Below are positions 51,702-59,646 of a stretch of 64,000 nt of DNA, in pieces. The notes under the pieces are model-generated. The model was not told the DNA's origin. It did not search any database and saw nothing but the letters and a program-made list of their open reading frames with translations. The translations under genes were made by a program, and so were the position numbers. The stretch lies in assembly GCA_002419055.1 (NCBI GenBank), contig DIFI01000009.1, positions 248,001 to 312,000 of the forward strand. Direction: 5' to 3'. Source of the DNA: Peptococcaceae bacterium UBA5752. GTDB taxonomy: Bacteria; Bacillota; Dehalobacteriia; UBA4068. Within the stretch, counting starts at the first letter, position 1. Each line of letters opens with the position of its first letter.

Positions 51702-52807
51702 GTATGCGCGTTGTAATTACCGGTGGTGGCACCGGAGGACATATTTATCCGGTACTGGCTATTGCCGATAGACTACGTCAAGCTGTTGATGCGAAAATAT
51801 TATATATTGGCGGTTATAATTCTCCTGAACAGAAATTGGCTGCGGAGTATGGGTACGATTTCTTTGCAGTTTTCAGCGCCGGACTGCATCGTAAATCGCC
51901 GAAGATCGCTAAGGATTTGTGGATCAATTATCAAGGGACAAAACAAGCTAAAGCGCGGATGGCAAAATTTCATCCGGATCTAGTTATCGGTAGCGGCGGT
52001 TATGTTGAGGTAGCAGTATTGCAAGCAGCACGCAAACTGGGTATACCGACGATGATTCATGAGCAAAATGCCTATCCGGGATTGGCTAACCGTTATTTTT
52101 CGCGGTATGCCGACGCTGTTTGTCTGACTTTTGCGGCGGCATCCGATCATTTCAAACGTCAGGATAATATTTATTTAACTGGTTTGCCGGTAAGAAATGA
52201 TATTATAGTTGCTGATAAAGATAAGGCTTATCAGTTTTTTTCTGTTAGTGAAGCAAAAAAACATATCAAGTCAATATTAATTACTGGTGGTTCACAGGGT
52301 GCGGCCACTCTAAATAAGGCAATCTGCGATTCGTATAAAAGTTTGTTGGCCAGGGGTTTGCGGATAATCCATTTGACAGGTGAAAAAAATTACCGTTCAA
52401 TAGTTGACAATACTGATATAATCGATGATAATCTAATAATTATGCCGTATCTAACACATATGGAACATGCTTTGGCTATAGCTGACTTGGTTATAGGGCG
52501 TGCCGGGGCATCTTTTCTTTCGGAGATTACCTGTGTTGGCCTGCCTTCAATTTTAGTGCCATATCCTTACGCAACAAACAATCATCAAGTCGGAAATGCT
52601 AAAGTATTGGAAGACGCCGGTGCGGCTGTAATAATTGAGGACCATTGTCTTAATAGTGATATACTTGCCAAGCAGGTTACTAAACTGTTTGATGATGAAA
52701 CTGCTTTAACGAATATGGCTAGGGCTGCAGTAGCTTTGGGAGAGGCGAATGCGGCGAATAAAATTGTTGAGATAGCGATTAATATTGTCCGGCGGAAAGA
52801 GGGTTAA
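51698..52807 (+). CDS. murG: UDP-N-acetylglucosamine--lipid I GlcNAc transferase MurG
   Basis: 369 residues of the GT-B fold. The N-terminal loop is VITGGGTGGHIYPVLAIA, followed by HEQNAYPG, TGGSQGA and IGRAGASFLSEI. It completes lipid II at the inner membrane face. It overlaps ftsW by four bases, indicating coupled translation. murC starts seven bases after its stop. Confidence 0.98.
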   Translation: MSMRVVITGGGTGGHIYPVLAIADRLRQAVDAKILYIGGYNSPEQKLAAEYGYDFFAVFSAGLHRKSPKIAKDLWINYQGTKQAKARMAKFHPDLVIGSGGYVEVAVLQAARKLGIPTMIHEQNAYPGLANRYFSRYADAVCLTFAAASDHFKRQDNIYLTGLPVRNDIIVADKDKAYQFFSVSEAKKHIKSILITGGSQGAATLNKAICDSYKSLLARGLRIIHLTGEKNYRSIVDNTDIIDDNLIIMPYLTHMEHALAIADLVIGRAGASFLSEITCVGLPSILVPYPYATNNHQVGNAKVLEDAGAAVIIEDHCLNSDILAKQVTKLFDDETALTNMARAAVALGEANAANKIVEIAINIVRRKEG

Positions 52808-52814
52808 TATATAT

Positions 52815-54194
52815 ATGGAGGGTAAGCTTCATTTTATTGGCATAGGTGGCGTTGGTATGAGCGCCATTGCCAAGATTATGCTTGGCATGGGTTATGATAT
52901 AAGCGGTTCTGACCTTCAGCGTGGGCGTTTTACATGCTTGTTGGAGGCAATGGGTGCGACAATTTACTATGGTCATGCTGCAGAAAATATCCCGATGGAT
53001 ACTCAGGCGGTAGTTTATTCATCAGCAGTAAAGACTGATAATCCGGAAATGATTGAAGCCGCTGCTCGTGGTATACCGATTTATAAGAGAGCGGAAACGC
53101 TGGCTTTTTTAATGAGCAACAAATGCAGCATCGGCGTGGCGGGTTCCCATGGTAAAACTACTGTCAGCGCTATGATTGCGGTTATGATGGATAATCTTAA
53201 TATGAATCCTACTTTTGCTATTGGGGGAATGATTCCTCAATTCTGTGGTAATTCGCAGGCGGGCGAGGGTGAATATTTTGTAGCCGAAGCTGATGAGAGC
53301 GACGGTACTTTTTTAATGCTGTTTCCGAAAATTGCCATCATCACAAATATTGAAAGCGATCATCTTGAACATTATATTTCGTTGGAAAACATCGTAAAAT
53401 CGTTCGAAAAGTATTTGGAGCAATTGCCGGAGAATGGCCTGGCAATAATCTGTGCTGATTGTTCCAATACCCTTGCTTTGTCAAAGCGAGTTGATAAACA
53501 TTATATTACATATGCTTTGCACCATGATGCAGATTATACGGTCACCAATATCTGTCATAATAGTTATGGCGTTTCTGCAGATGTTTGGGAAAAAGGTCAG
53601 TTGTTGGGACGGTTGGTGCTCAATGTTCCGGGCGAGCATAATATTGCTAATGCTTTAGCCGCAGTGGCTTTGGGCCGTTACTTAGGCAAAGACTTTGCTG
53701 ATTGCGCAAAATCTTTGGCTGATTTTTGTGGTACCGGCCGCCGCTTTGAACTTTTGGGGCGTGTCAATAATCTGCAAATCGTGGATGATTATGCACATCA
53801 TCCCACAGAAATTATGGCGACTATCAAGGCCGCTCGCGATATGGGTGTAAAAAGGATTGTTACTGTTTTTCAACCACATCGCTATAGCCGCACTCAATGT
53901 CTATATAAAGAATTTGCACTTGCCCTTGCAGATGCCGATTTCGTAGTGATAAATGAAATATATCCGGCCTTTGAAAAGCCAATTCCCGGTATCTCGGCGC
54001 AATTAATTGTTGACGCAGCCAGAAAAAACGGTCATAATATGGTAGTGTATGCGGCCGATCAAGAGCAGGCTTTACAAATTCTTAACCAGCAGGTAAGAGA
54101 TGACGACTTTGTTTTGATTATGGGCGCCGGCAACATACGATCAGTTGGTGAACGGTTCCTTGAGGAAAAATTAAGGAGGTCATATAGTGAATAA
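52815..54194 (+). CDS. murC: UDP-N-acetylmuramate--L-alanine ligase
   Basis: 459 residues. The UDP-binding start is LHFIGIGGVGMSAIA, the ATP loop is VAGSHGKTTVSAM, and later motifs are EADESDGTFL and DDYAHHPTEI. It adds the first stem residue. ATG 52815 follows AAGAGGG at 52797-52803; TTG 52785 in frame would start inside murG. It overlaps murB by eight bases. Confidence 0.97.
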   Translation: MEGKLHFIGIGGVGMSAIAKIMLGMGYDISGSDLQRGRFTCLLEAMGATIYYGHAAENIPMDTQAVVYSSAVKTDNPEMIEAAARGIPIYKRAETLAFLMSNKCSIGVAGSHGKTTVSAMIAVMMDNLNMNPTFAIGGMIPQFCGNSQAGEGEYFVAEADESDGTFLMLFPKIAIITNIESDHLEHYISLENIVKSFEKYLEQLPENGLAIICADCSNTLALSKRVDKHYITYALHHDADYTVTNICHNSYGVSADVWEKGQLLGRLVLNVPGEHNIANALAAVALGRYLGKDFADCAKSLADFCGTGRRFELLGRVNNLQIVDDYAHHPTEIMATIKAARDMGVKRIVTVFQPHRYSRTQCLYKEFALALADADFVVINEIYPAFEKPIPGISAQLIVDAARKNGHNMVVYAADQEQALQILNQQVRDDDFVLIMGAGNIRSVGERFLEEKLRRSYSE

Positions 54195-55101
54195 GCCGTT
54201 GATTCTTGAGGCTTTGCAGCAAATACTGTCGACGAAGGTGTTAACGGATGTTTCTATGCGTAAATACACCACCTGGCGTATTGGTGGCAGTGCCGATTTT
54301 ATGGTTTTCCCTGTATCGACTGAAGAATTGTCTGTTCTACTCGCTTATTTGTATGAAAATGAAATTACCTGGGTTGTTATCGGTAACGGATCTAATGTTT
54401 TAGTCGGAGACAAAGGTTTCCGCGGCGTCATTATTAAAATGGGAGAGCAATTTGCTTCTACTAACTGGCGTGATAATCAAGTCGATGTTGATGCAGGCGT
54501 GCTATTGCCAACGCTGGCATTGGAAGCTTGCGAACGTTCACTTACAGGTCTGGAGTTTGCGGCCGGTATCCCTGGCTCAATGGGCGGTGCCGTAAGGATG
54601 AATGCCGGAGCTTATGGCGATACTATCGGCCAATATGTAACACAAATTGAGGTCGTAACATATACTGGCAGCAAACAGATATTAACGGCCTCGGATATTT
54701 CTTTTACTTATCGTAATAGCAGCCTTTTTGATGTTGAAGCTTTAGTCAGCCGAGTAAGCCTTAGCTTGCCGCGGGGTAACCGTGACGAAAGCCTAAGCAA
54801 AATTCGTGAACTTTTACAATTGCGCAGCCGTAATCAACCGCTTGAATATCCGTCTTGCGGTAGCGTCTTCCGCAATCCGCCGAACGATCATGCCGGACGT
54901 TTGATTGAAATGGCAAATCTTCGCGGCGTGCAAATTGGTGGAGCAGCTGTTTCCAAAAAACATGGCAATTTTATTATTAATCTTGGTGGAGCGCGAGCTA
55001 AGGATGTTATAACCCTGATCGAAGAGGTACAGGAGCGGGTTTATGAATATTCTGGCGTGCGACTGGAAACAGAAGTAAAAATGATCGGAGAGTTTATCTA
55101 G
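54187..55101 (+). CDS. murB: UDP-N-acetylenolpyruvoylglucosamine reductase
   Basis: 304 residues. FAD-binding segments are TTWRIGGSADF and VIGNGSNVLVGDKGFRG, then GLEFAAGIPGSMGGAVRMNAGAYG. The catalytic serine region is CGSVFRNPP and there is a C-terminal glutamate (VRLETEVKMIG). It lacks the extra insertion of E. coli MurB, so it is type II. GTG 54187 follows AAGGAGG. With murA it makes UDP-MurNAc. Confidence 0.97.
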   Translation: MNKPLILEALQQILSTKVLTDVSMRKYTTWRIGGSADFMVFPVSTEELSVLLAYLYENEITWVVIGNGSNVLVGDKGFRGVIIKMGEQFASTNWRDNQVDVDAGVLLPTLALEACERSLTGLEFAAGIPGSMGGAVRMNAGAYGDTIGQYVTQIEVVTYTGSKQILTASDISFTYRNSSLFDVEALVSRVSLSLPRGNRDESLSKIRELLQLRSRNQPLEYPSCGSVFRNPPNDHAGRLIEMANLRGVQIGGAAVSKKHGNFIINLGGARAKDVITLIEEVQERVYEYSGVRLETEVKMIGEFI

Positions 55102-55129
55102 ACTGCTATTACTAAATGATATCGCGGGG

Positions 55130-55150
55130 CTTAAGCGGGGTGCTTAAGTG
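55130..55150 (+). promoter_or_regulatory. Hairpin around the murA ribosome site and start codon
   Basis: CTTAAGC (55130-55136) pairs with GCTTAAG (55142-55148). The five-base loop GGGGT is the only Shine-Dalgarno candidate, and the second arm ends on the first base of the GTG start. This could tune murA translation. Confidence 0.5.
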
Positions 55151-56407
55151 GATAAATTTATCGTGCAAGGCGGCCGACAATTATCCGGTGAATACAGTAT
55201 TAACGGCGCCAAAAATGCTATTCTAGCGATCATGGCGGCATCGTTATTAAGCGATGAACAAGTAGTACTGACCGGTGTCCCGATGCTCGAAGATGTATAT
55301 GTAATGTCCGAGGTGTTGTCCCATTACGGAGCACAAGTGCTTTGTGAGGACAGCACTTTTATTATAAGAGCGGACAATCTGCAAAGGAGAAGGCCGCCGG
55401 AAAAACTTCTACGAAAAATGAGAGCTTCAAATTTGATTTTAGGGCCGCTGCTGGCACGTCTGGGTGAGATTGAGCTGACATTTCCGGGGGGTTGCTCTAT
55501 CGGAGAGAGACCGATGGATTATCACATACAGGCTTTAACCGCTTTGGGAGCAAATGTTGAAGATAGCGGAAATGCTATTTTGGCACGAGTGGGATTGCTT
55601 GGTTTGTGTGGGGAAGATATCTATTTTGATTTTCCCAGCGTTGGCGCTACGGAAAATGCTATCATGGCTGCGGTTACCGCACAGGGAGAAACAATTATCC
55701 ATAATGCAGCCCGGGAACCGGAAGTAAGTGATTTGATTATATTTTTGCGAAAAATGGGTGCAGTTATCTCCGGCGAAGGAACTGATACGTTACGAATCAG
55801 CGGAGTTTCCAAGCTACACAGCGCAGAGCATAAAGTGATGCGTGACCGCATTGAAGCCGGTACGTTGATGTGCGCAGCCGCAATTTGCGGAGGCGATTTG
55901 CGGCTCAATGAATGCAGAGCAGATGATATGTATTCAGTGATAGCTAAACTTGAAGAGACAGGAGTCATTATCGACAAAGATGATTGCGGCGTCAGGGTGC
56001 GCTCTCGTTTTCGTCCCCGTAGTGTTGACATCCGTACTATGCCTTTTCCGGGGTTTCCTACTGATATGCAACCTCAGTTTATGTCATTAATGAGTGTTTC
56101 TTCCGGTGTATCAATAATATCTGAGAATATTTTTGAAAACCGTTTTCATCATGTAGGAGAATTACGACGTATGGGCGCTGATATTAGAATCATCGGTAAG
56201 GCAGCGGTTGTTATGGGACGATGGAATTTGCATGGAGCACATGTGGAAGCCAGTGATTTGCGTGCGGGCGCTGCATTGGTATTGGCGGCATTGGCGGCGG
56301 AAGGGGAAAGTGTTATTGAAAATATCCGTCATATAGATCGTGGCTATCAACAATTTGATTTATTATTATCATCTTTAGGAGCAGATATTAAAAGAGAAAA
56401 TACATAA
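55148..56407 (+). CDS. murA: UDP-N-acetylglucosamine 1-carboxyvinyltransferase
   Basis: 419 residues. It opens MDKFIVQGGRQLSGEYSINGAKNAI, typical of MurA, which supports GTG 55148. The catalytic cysteine is in FPGGCSIGERPMDYH, so the enzyme is predicted to be fosfomycin-sensitive. Later motifs are DRIEAGTLMCAAA and PGFPTDMQPQ. It performs the first committed step of peptidoglycan synthesis. It follows murB by 46 bases, with a hairpin at its start. Confidence 0.97.
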   Translation: MDKFIVQGGRQLSGEYSINGAKNAILAIMAASLLSDEQVVLTGVPMLEDVYVMSEVLSHYGAQVLCEDSTFIIRADNLQRRRPPEKLLRKMRASNLILGPLLARLGEIELTFPGGCSIGERPMDYHIQALTALGANVEDSGNAILARVGLLGLCGEDIYFDFPSVGATENAIMAAVTAQGETIIHNAAREPEVSDLIIFLRKMGAVISGEGTDTLRISGVSKLHSAEHKVMRDRIEAGTLMCAAAICGGDLRLNECRADDMYSVIAKLEETGVIIDKDDCGVRVRSRFRPRSVDIRTMPFPGFPTDMQPQFMSLMSVSSGVSIISENIFENRFHHVGELRRMGADIRIIGKAAVVMGRWNLHGAHVEASDLRAGAALVLAALAAEGESVIENIRHIDRGYQQFDLLLSSLGADIKRENT

Positions 56408-56486
56408 TTGATATAATAAAGCATATTATTGTAGCTAAATTGGATTATTCGTGATAAAAATGTGTTGAAGATTTTTGCAATTTTTT

Positions 56487-56516
56487 AATGCAATTTGCAT
56501 TGAAATTTGCTATAAT
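56487..56516 (+). promoter_or_regulatory. ftsQ promoter with an overlapping palindrome
   Basis: A consensus TATAAT at 56511-56516 has an extended TGC in front. The -35 position (56488-56493, ATGCAA) lies inside a perfect inverted repeat, AATGCAA-T-TTGCATT, at 56487-56501. A repressor there would block the promoter. Confidence 0.55.
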
Positions 56517-56544
56517 TATCTGTATAGCTAAGACGAGGGTAATT

Positions 56545-57318
56545 ATGGCTAAAAAAAAGAATCTTGTTTACATAAAAGAATACAAAAGAAGTCGTGCCAA
56601 CAATCATAAATTTGTTTTGTTGGTAGTATTTTTTGTTGCTTGTTTATTGGCCGGTTACTTTTTTTCATTATCTTCATTCTTTGCAATCGATACAATTAAA
56701 GTGGAGGGTAACCAGCAAGTAAGTGACGAGAGGGTCATTGCCTTAAGCGGTATCGAAAAAGGAAGAAATATCTTTAAGATTAACGAGCAGGAATTATCTC
56801 AATGGCTGAAAATTGAGCCATTGCTTGCCGGTGCCACTGTATCTAGAAAATTACCCGGTACGCTGATTATTAAAGTTGAGGAGCGGGAGGCTACGGCAAT
56901 TATAGCAACCGGGCGTGCTTTTATTTGGCTGGATCAACAGAGAATGGTTATTTCACGTTTTGTAAAAATGGATTCGTTTGATGTACCTTTACTTACGGGA
57001 TTAAGTGATTTTGATAACAGTGTTATGCCGGGTACTTATGTCAAAAACGAGTCTGTTGACCAGGCTATTGTATTGTTGAAGCAGATGACAGATGAGATGC
57101 GCTCTCAAATCAGCGAGGTTAATGTTGCTGACCCCCAAAAAATAATTATTTATACTAAAGATGGTGTTGAAGTGCGTCTCGGCGATGGTGAAGATTTTGA
57201 AGAAAAATATATATTATATACGGCAATTATAGCTGATCGAACTACCAACGGTGATATCAGACAAATAGCTTACATTGATGTTGCTGTTTTGGACAAGCCC
57301 GTAATTTCTTATAATTAG
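56545..57318 (+). CDS. ftsQ: Cell division protein FtsQ/DivIB
   Basis: 257 residues. A basic N-terminus (about 1-25) and one membrane helix (about 27-50) precede a POTRA domain (FFAIDTIKVEGNQQVSDERVIALSGIEKGRNIFKI) and the beta domain. It stabilises the divisome with FtsL. ATG 56545 follows GAGGGT; ATG 56488 in frame falls within the promoter. It has its own promoter inside the cluster. Confidence 0.94.
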   Translation: MAKKKNLVYIKEYKRSRANNHKFVLLVVFFVACLLAGYFFSLSSFFAIDTIKVEGNQQVSDERVIALSGIEKGRNIFKINEQELSQWLKIEPLLAGATVSRKLPGTLIIKVEEREATAIIATGRAFIWLDQQRMVISRFVKMDSFDVPLLTGLSDFDNSVMPGTYVKNESVDQAIVLLKQMTDEMRSQISEVNVADPQKIIIYTKDGVEVRLGDGEDFEEKYILYTAIIADRTTNGDIRQIAYIDVAVLDKPVISYN

Positions 57319-57496
57319 TAATGGTAAAAAGAATGATTTATTTTCTATTTAATAGTGTAATTGAGCAGGGAAATACTTTTTTATGTGGAAAATAGTAATA
57401 ATATTTTATTTTAGGGTATTAATGATTTACTGAAAAGCTGTAAAAGAGATTAAAATTTAATCTAATTGAAATTTGCGAGTATAGAGGAGGATATCG
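57319..57496 (+). promoter_or_regulatory. ftsQ-ftsZ gap with a 17-base palindrome; ftsA absent
   Basis: A 178-base AT-rich gap holds a perfect inverted repeat, AGATTAAA-A-TTTAATCT, at 57447-57463, ending 33 bases before ftsZ. No convincing promoter pair was found. ftsA, often here, is missing. Confidence 0.45.
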
Positions 57497-58585
57497 ATGT
57501 TGTCTTTTGATGATAGTCAAAGAAGCAATTTCGCCAAAATCAAGGTTGTCGGTATTGGCGGTGGCGGTAGTAATGCCGTTAATAGAATGATTAAAAACAA
57601 TTTAACCAATGTTGAATTTGTTGCTTTGAATACTGATTCGCAGGCATTAGTTTATTGCCAAGCGGAAAATGTACTGCAAATCGGTCCCAAGCTGACCAAA
57701 GGCTTAGGCGCAGGCGGTGATCCGGAAGTTGGCCGCAAAGCTGCAGAGGAAAGTAGGTCAGAGCTGACTGCTTTGTTGGAAGGCAGTGATATGATCTTTA
57801 TTACCGCCGGTATGGGCGGTGGTACAGGTACCGGCGCAGCGGCTGTTGTTGCGTCGCTTGCCAAAGAGCTTGGCGCATTAACTGTTGGCGTTGTGACAAA
57901 ACCATTTAGCTTTGAGGGCCGCAGACGTGCTCAGCAGGCAGAGATGGGTATCAGCGATCTTAAAGAAAGCGTAGATACGTTGATTACTATTCCTAATGAT
58001 AAATTGTTACAGATCGTTGATCGTAAGATGACTGTACCGCAAGCGTTTATGATTGCCGATGATGTTTTGCGTCAAGGCGTTCAGGGGATTTCTGATTTGA
58101 TCAGCAAACCGGCCATGATCAATCTTGATTTCGCCGATGTCAAATCGGTAATGAGAGATGCTGGCAGCGCTTGGATGGGCATCGGTATAGGCCGCGGCGG
58201 GGAGAACAGAGCTATTGAAGCAGCAGAAAATGCTATTTCCAGCAGTATGTTGGAGACCAGCATTAAAGGCGCCAAAGGTATTTTGCTAAATGTTACCGGT
58301 GGTCCCGAAATGAGTCTGCTTGATGCCAATGATGCAGCTAAATATATTTATGAGGTTGCGGATGCTGATGCAAACATAATCTTCGGTGTTGGAATAGATG
58401 AAACACTTGAAGATACGATCAAGGTTACTGTTATTGCTACCGGTTTTGATAGCCGAAGCTCTGTTACGCTTTCGGCGCCCGGAACTATAAAAAATCCATT
58501 TTCAACCGATATCCCTAATGTTGTAATAAAACCAACTACTTTTGATGACGTAGATTTGCCTACCTTTATGCGTCGTGAAAAATAG
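57497..58585 (+). CDS. ftsZ: Cell division protein FtsZ
   Basis: 362 residues. The N-terminal GTPase domain has VVGIGGGGSNAVNRMI, the tubulin signature GGGTGTGAA and the T7 loop NLDFADVKSVM. A short linker leads to the C-terminal peptide DDVDLPTFMRR, which normally binds FtsA, SepF or ZapA-type partners. With no FtsA gene here, SepF elsewhere may tether it. AGAGGAGG precedes ATG 57497. Confidence 0.99.
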   Translation: MLSFDDSQRSNFAKIKVVGIGGGGSNAVNRMIKNNLTNVEFVALNTDSQALVYCQAENVLQIGPKLTKGLGAGGDPEVGRKAAEESRSELTALLEGSDMIFITAGMGGGTGTGAAAVVASLAKELGALTVGVVTKPFSFEGRRRAQQAEMGISDLKESVDTLITIPNDKLLQIVDRKMTVPQAFMIADDVLRQGVQGISDLISKPAMINLDFADVKSVMRDAGSAWMGIGIGRGGENRAIEAAENAISSSMLETSIKGAKGILLNVTGGPEMSLLDANDAAKYIYEVADADANIIFGVGIDETLEDTIKVTVIATGFDSRSSVTLSAPGTIKNPFSTDIPNVVIKPTTFDDVDLPTFMRREK

Positions 58586-58609
58586 ATGTATTTTCGTTAA
58601 TATTTACTA

Positions 58610-58638
58610 AGGCAGGGAGCACATTCCTGCCTCTTTTT
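58610..58638 (+). terminator. Intrinsic terminator after ftsZ
   Basis: GGCAGG pairs with CCTGCC around a nine-base loop, followed by TCTTTTT. Confidence 0.88.
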
Positions 58639-58659
58639 ATTTTGTATTTATACAATAGC

Positions 58660-58689
58660 TTGACTAATTACTTGAAGATATGAGATAAT
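58660..58689 (+). promoter_or_regulatory. Promoter of codY
   Basis: TTGACT at 58660-58665 and GATAAT at 58684-58689 are 18 bases apart. Confidence 0.6.
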
Positions 58690-58747
58690 ATATAAAATCG
58701 CTATATTATATTAGCATATAATGGAAATAATTTTGGAGTGTGATCAC

Positions 58748-59539
58748 ATGAGAAATTTACTCGATAAAACAAGAGATATCAACAAAATAATTCAAAATGC
58801 AGCTGGTCACCCAATTAGCTTTTCGGATATGGCAGAAACGCTATGTAAAAATATAGGTGCGAACGTATATATTATTGGCCGTAAGGGTAAGGTGTTGGGC
58901 TATTCTTTTATGGATGGATTTATTTGCCCGACTATGGATGATATAGTTCATCAGGAAGCGCATTTTCCTGATCAGTATAACGAAAGCCTATTGCGCAGCG
59001 CCGAAACAAAAGCGAATATTAACAGAGAAGGTATCTGCGTATTTGATACTAAGAAGGCATGTTTTCTTAATAATAAGTATACAACAGTTATCCCTATTAT
59101 TGGCGGCGGTCAGCGTCTTGGGACATTTATGTTGTCGAAAGTTGGTCAGTTTGACAATAACGATTTAGTATTAGCTGAATTAGGTGCTACTGTTATCGGC
59201 ATGGAGATATTAAGAGCCAGAGTAGAAAAAGTCGAAGACAATGCCCGCCAAAAGGCTATTGTCAGTATCGCTTTTGATACGCTTTCTTATTCCGAGTTGG
59301 AGGCTATAGAACATGTTTTAAATGAATTAGGAGAAAAGAATGGTCTTTTAGTTGCTTCAAAAATAGCTGATAAAGTGGGAATAACACGTTCAGTAATTGT
59401 TAATGCTCTGCGTAAGTTAGAATCAGCCGGTGTGGTTGAAGTGCGATCGCTTGGCATGAAGGGCACTTATATCCGTATTCTCAACGAATATGTTTTAGAA
59501 GAGCTGGATCGAATTAAGGCCCGCCACAGCAAATATTAA
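58748..59539 (+). CDS. codY: GTP- and branched-chain amino acid-sensing repressor CodY
   Basis: 263 residues. The N-terminal GAF-like domain (MRNLLDKTRDINKIIQ...FSDMAETLC, NVYIIGRKGKVLGY) senses effectors; a linker and the C-terminal winged helix follow (ASKIADKVGITRSVIVNALRKLESAGVVEVRSLGMKGTYIRIL). CodY represses nitrogen and amino acid genes in rich conditions. ATG 58748 follows TTGGAGTG; ATG 58721 is an in-frame alternative. It is monocistronic, away from its frequent site beside hslU. Confidence 0.97.
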   Translation: MRNLLDKTRDINKIIQNAAGHPISFSDMAETLCKNIGANVYIIGRKGKVLGYSFMDGFICPTMDDIVHQEAHFPDQYNESLLRSAETKANINREGICVFDTKKACFLNNKYTTVIPIIGGGQRLGTFMLSKVGQFDNNDLVLAELGATVIGMEILRARVEKVEDNARQKAIVSIAFDTLSYSELEAIEHVLNELGEKNGLLVASKIADKVGITRSVIVNALRKLESAGVVEVRSLGMKGTYIRILNEYVLEELDRIKARHSKY

Positions 59540-59561
59540 TTCCCCTTTTCGAGATTTTTGC

Positions 59562-59590
59562 GGGAATAGGACAAAGTTCTATTCCCTTTT
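59562..59590 (+). terminator. Intrinsic terminator after codY
   Basis: GGGAATAGGA pairs with TTCTATTCCC (one G-T pair) around CAAAG, followed by TTTT. Confidence 0.88.
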
Positions 59591-59646
59591 CTTATCCAGT
59601 TTTTTTTCTTCTTAGGTAGCTAAAGACTGTATAAATGAGGTAGTTT

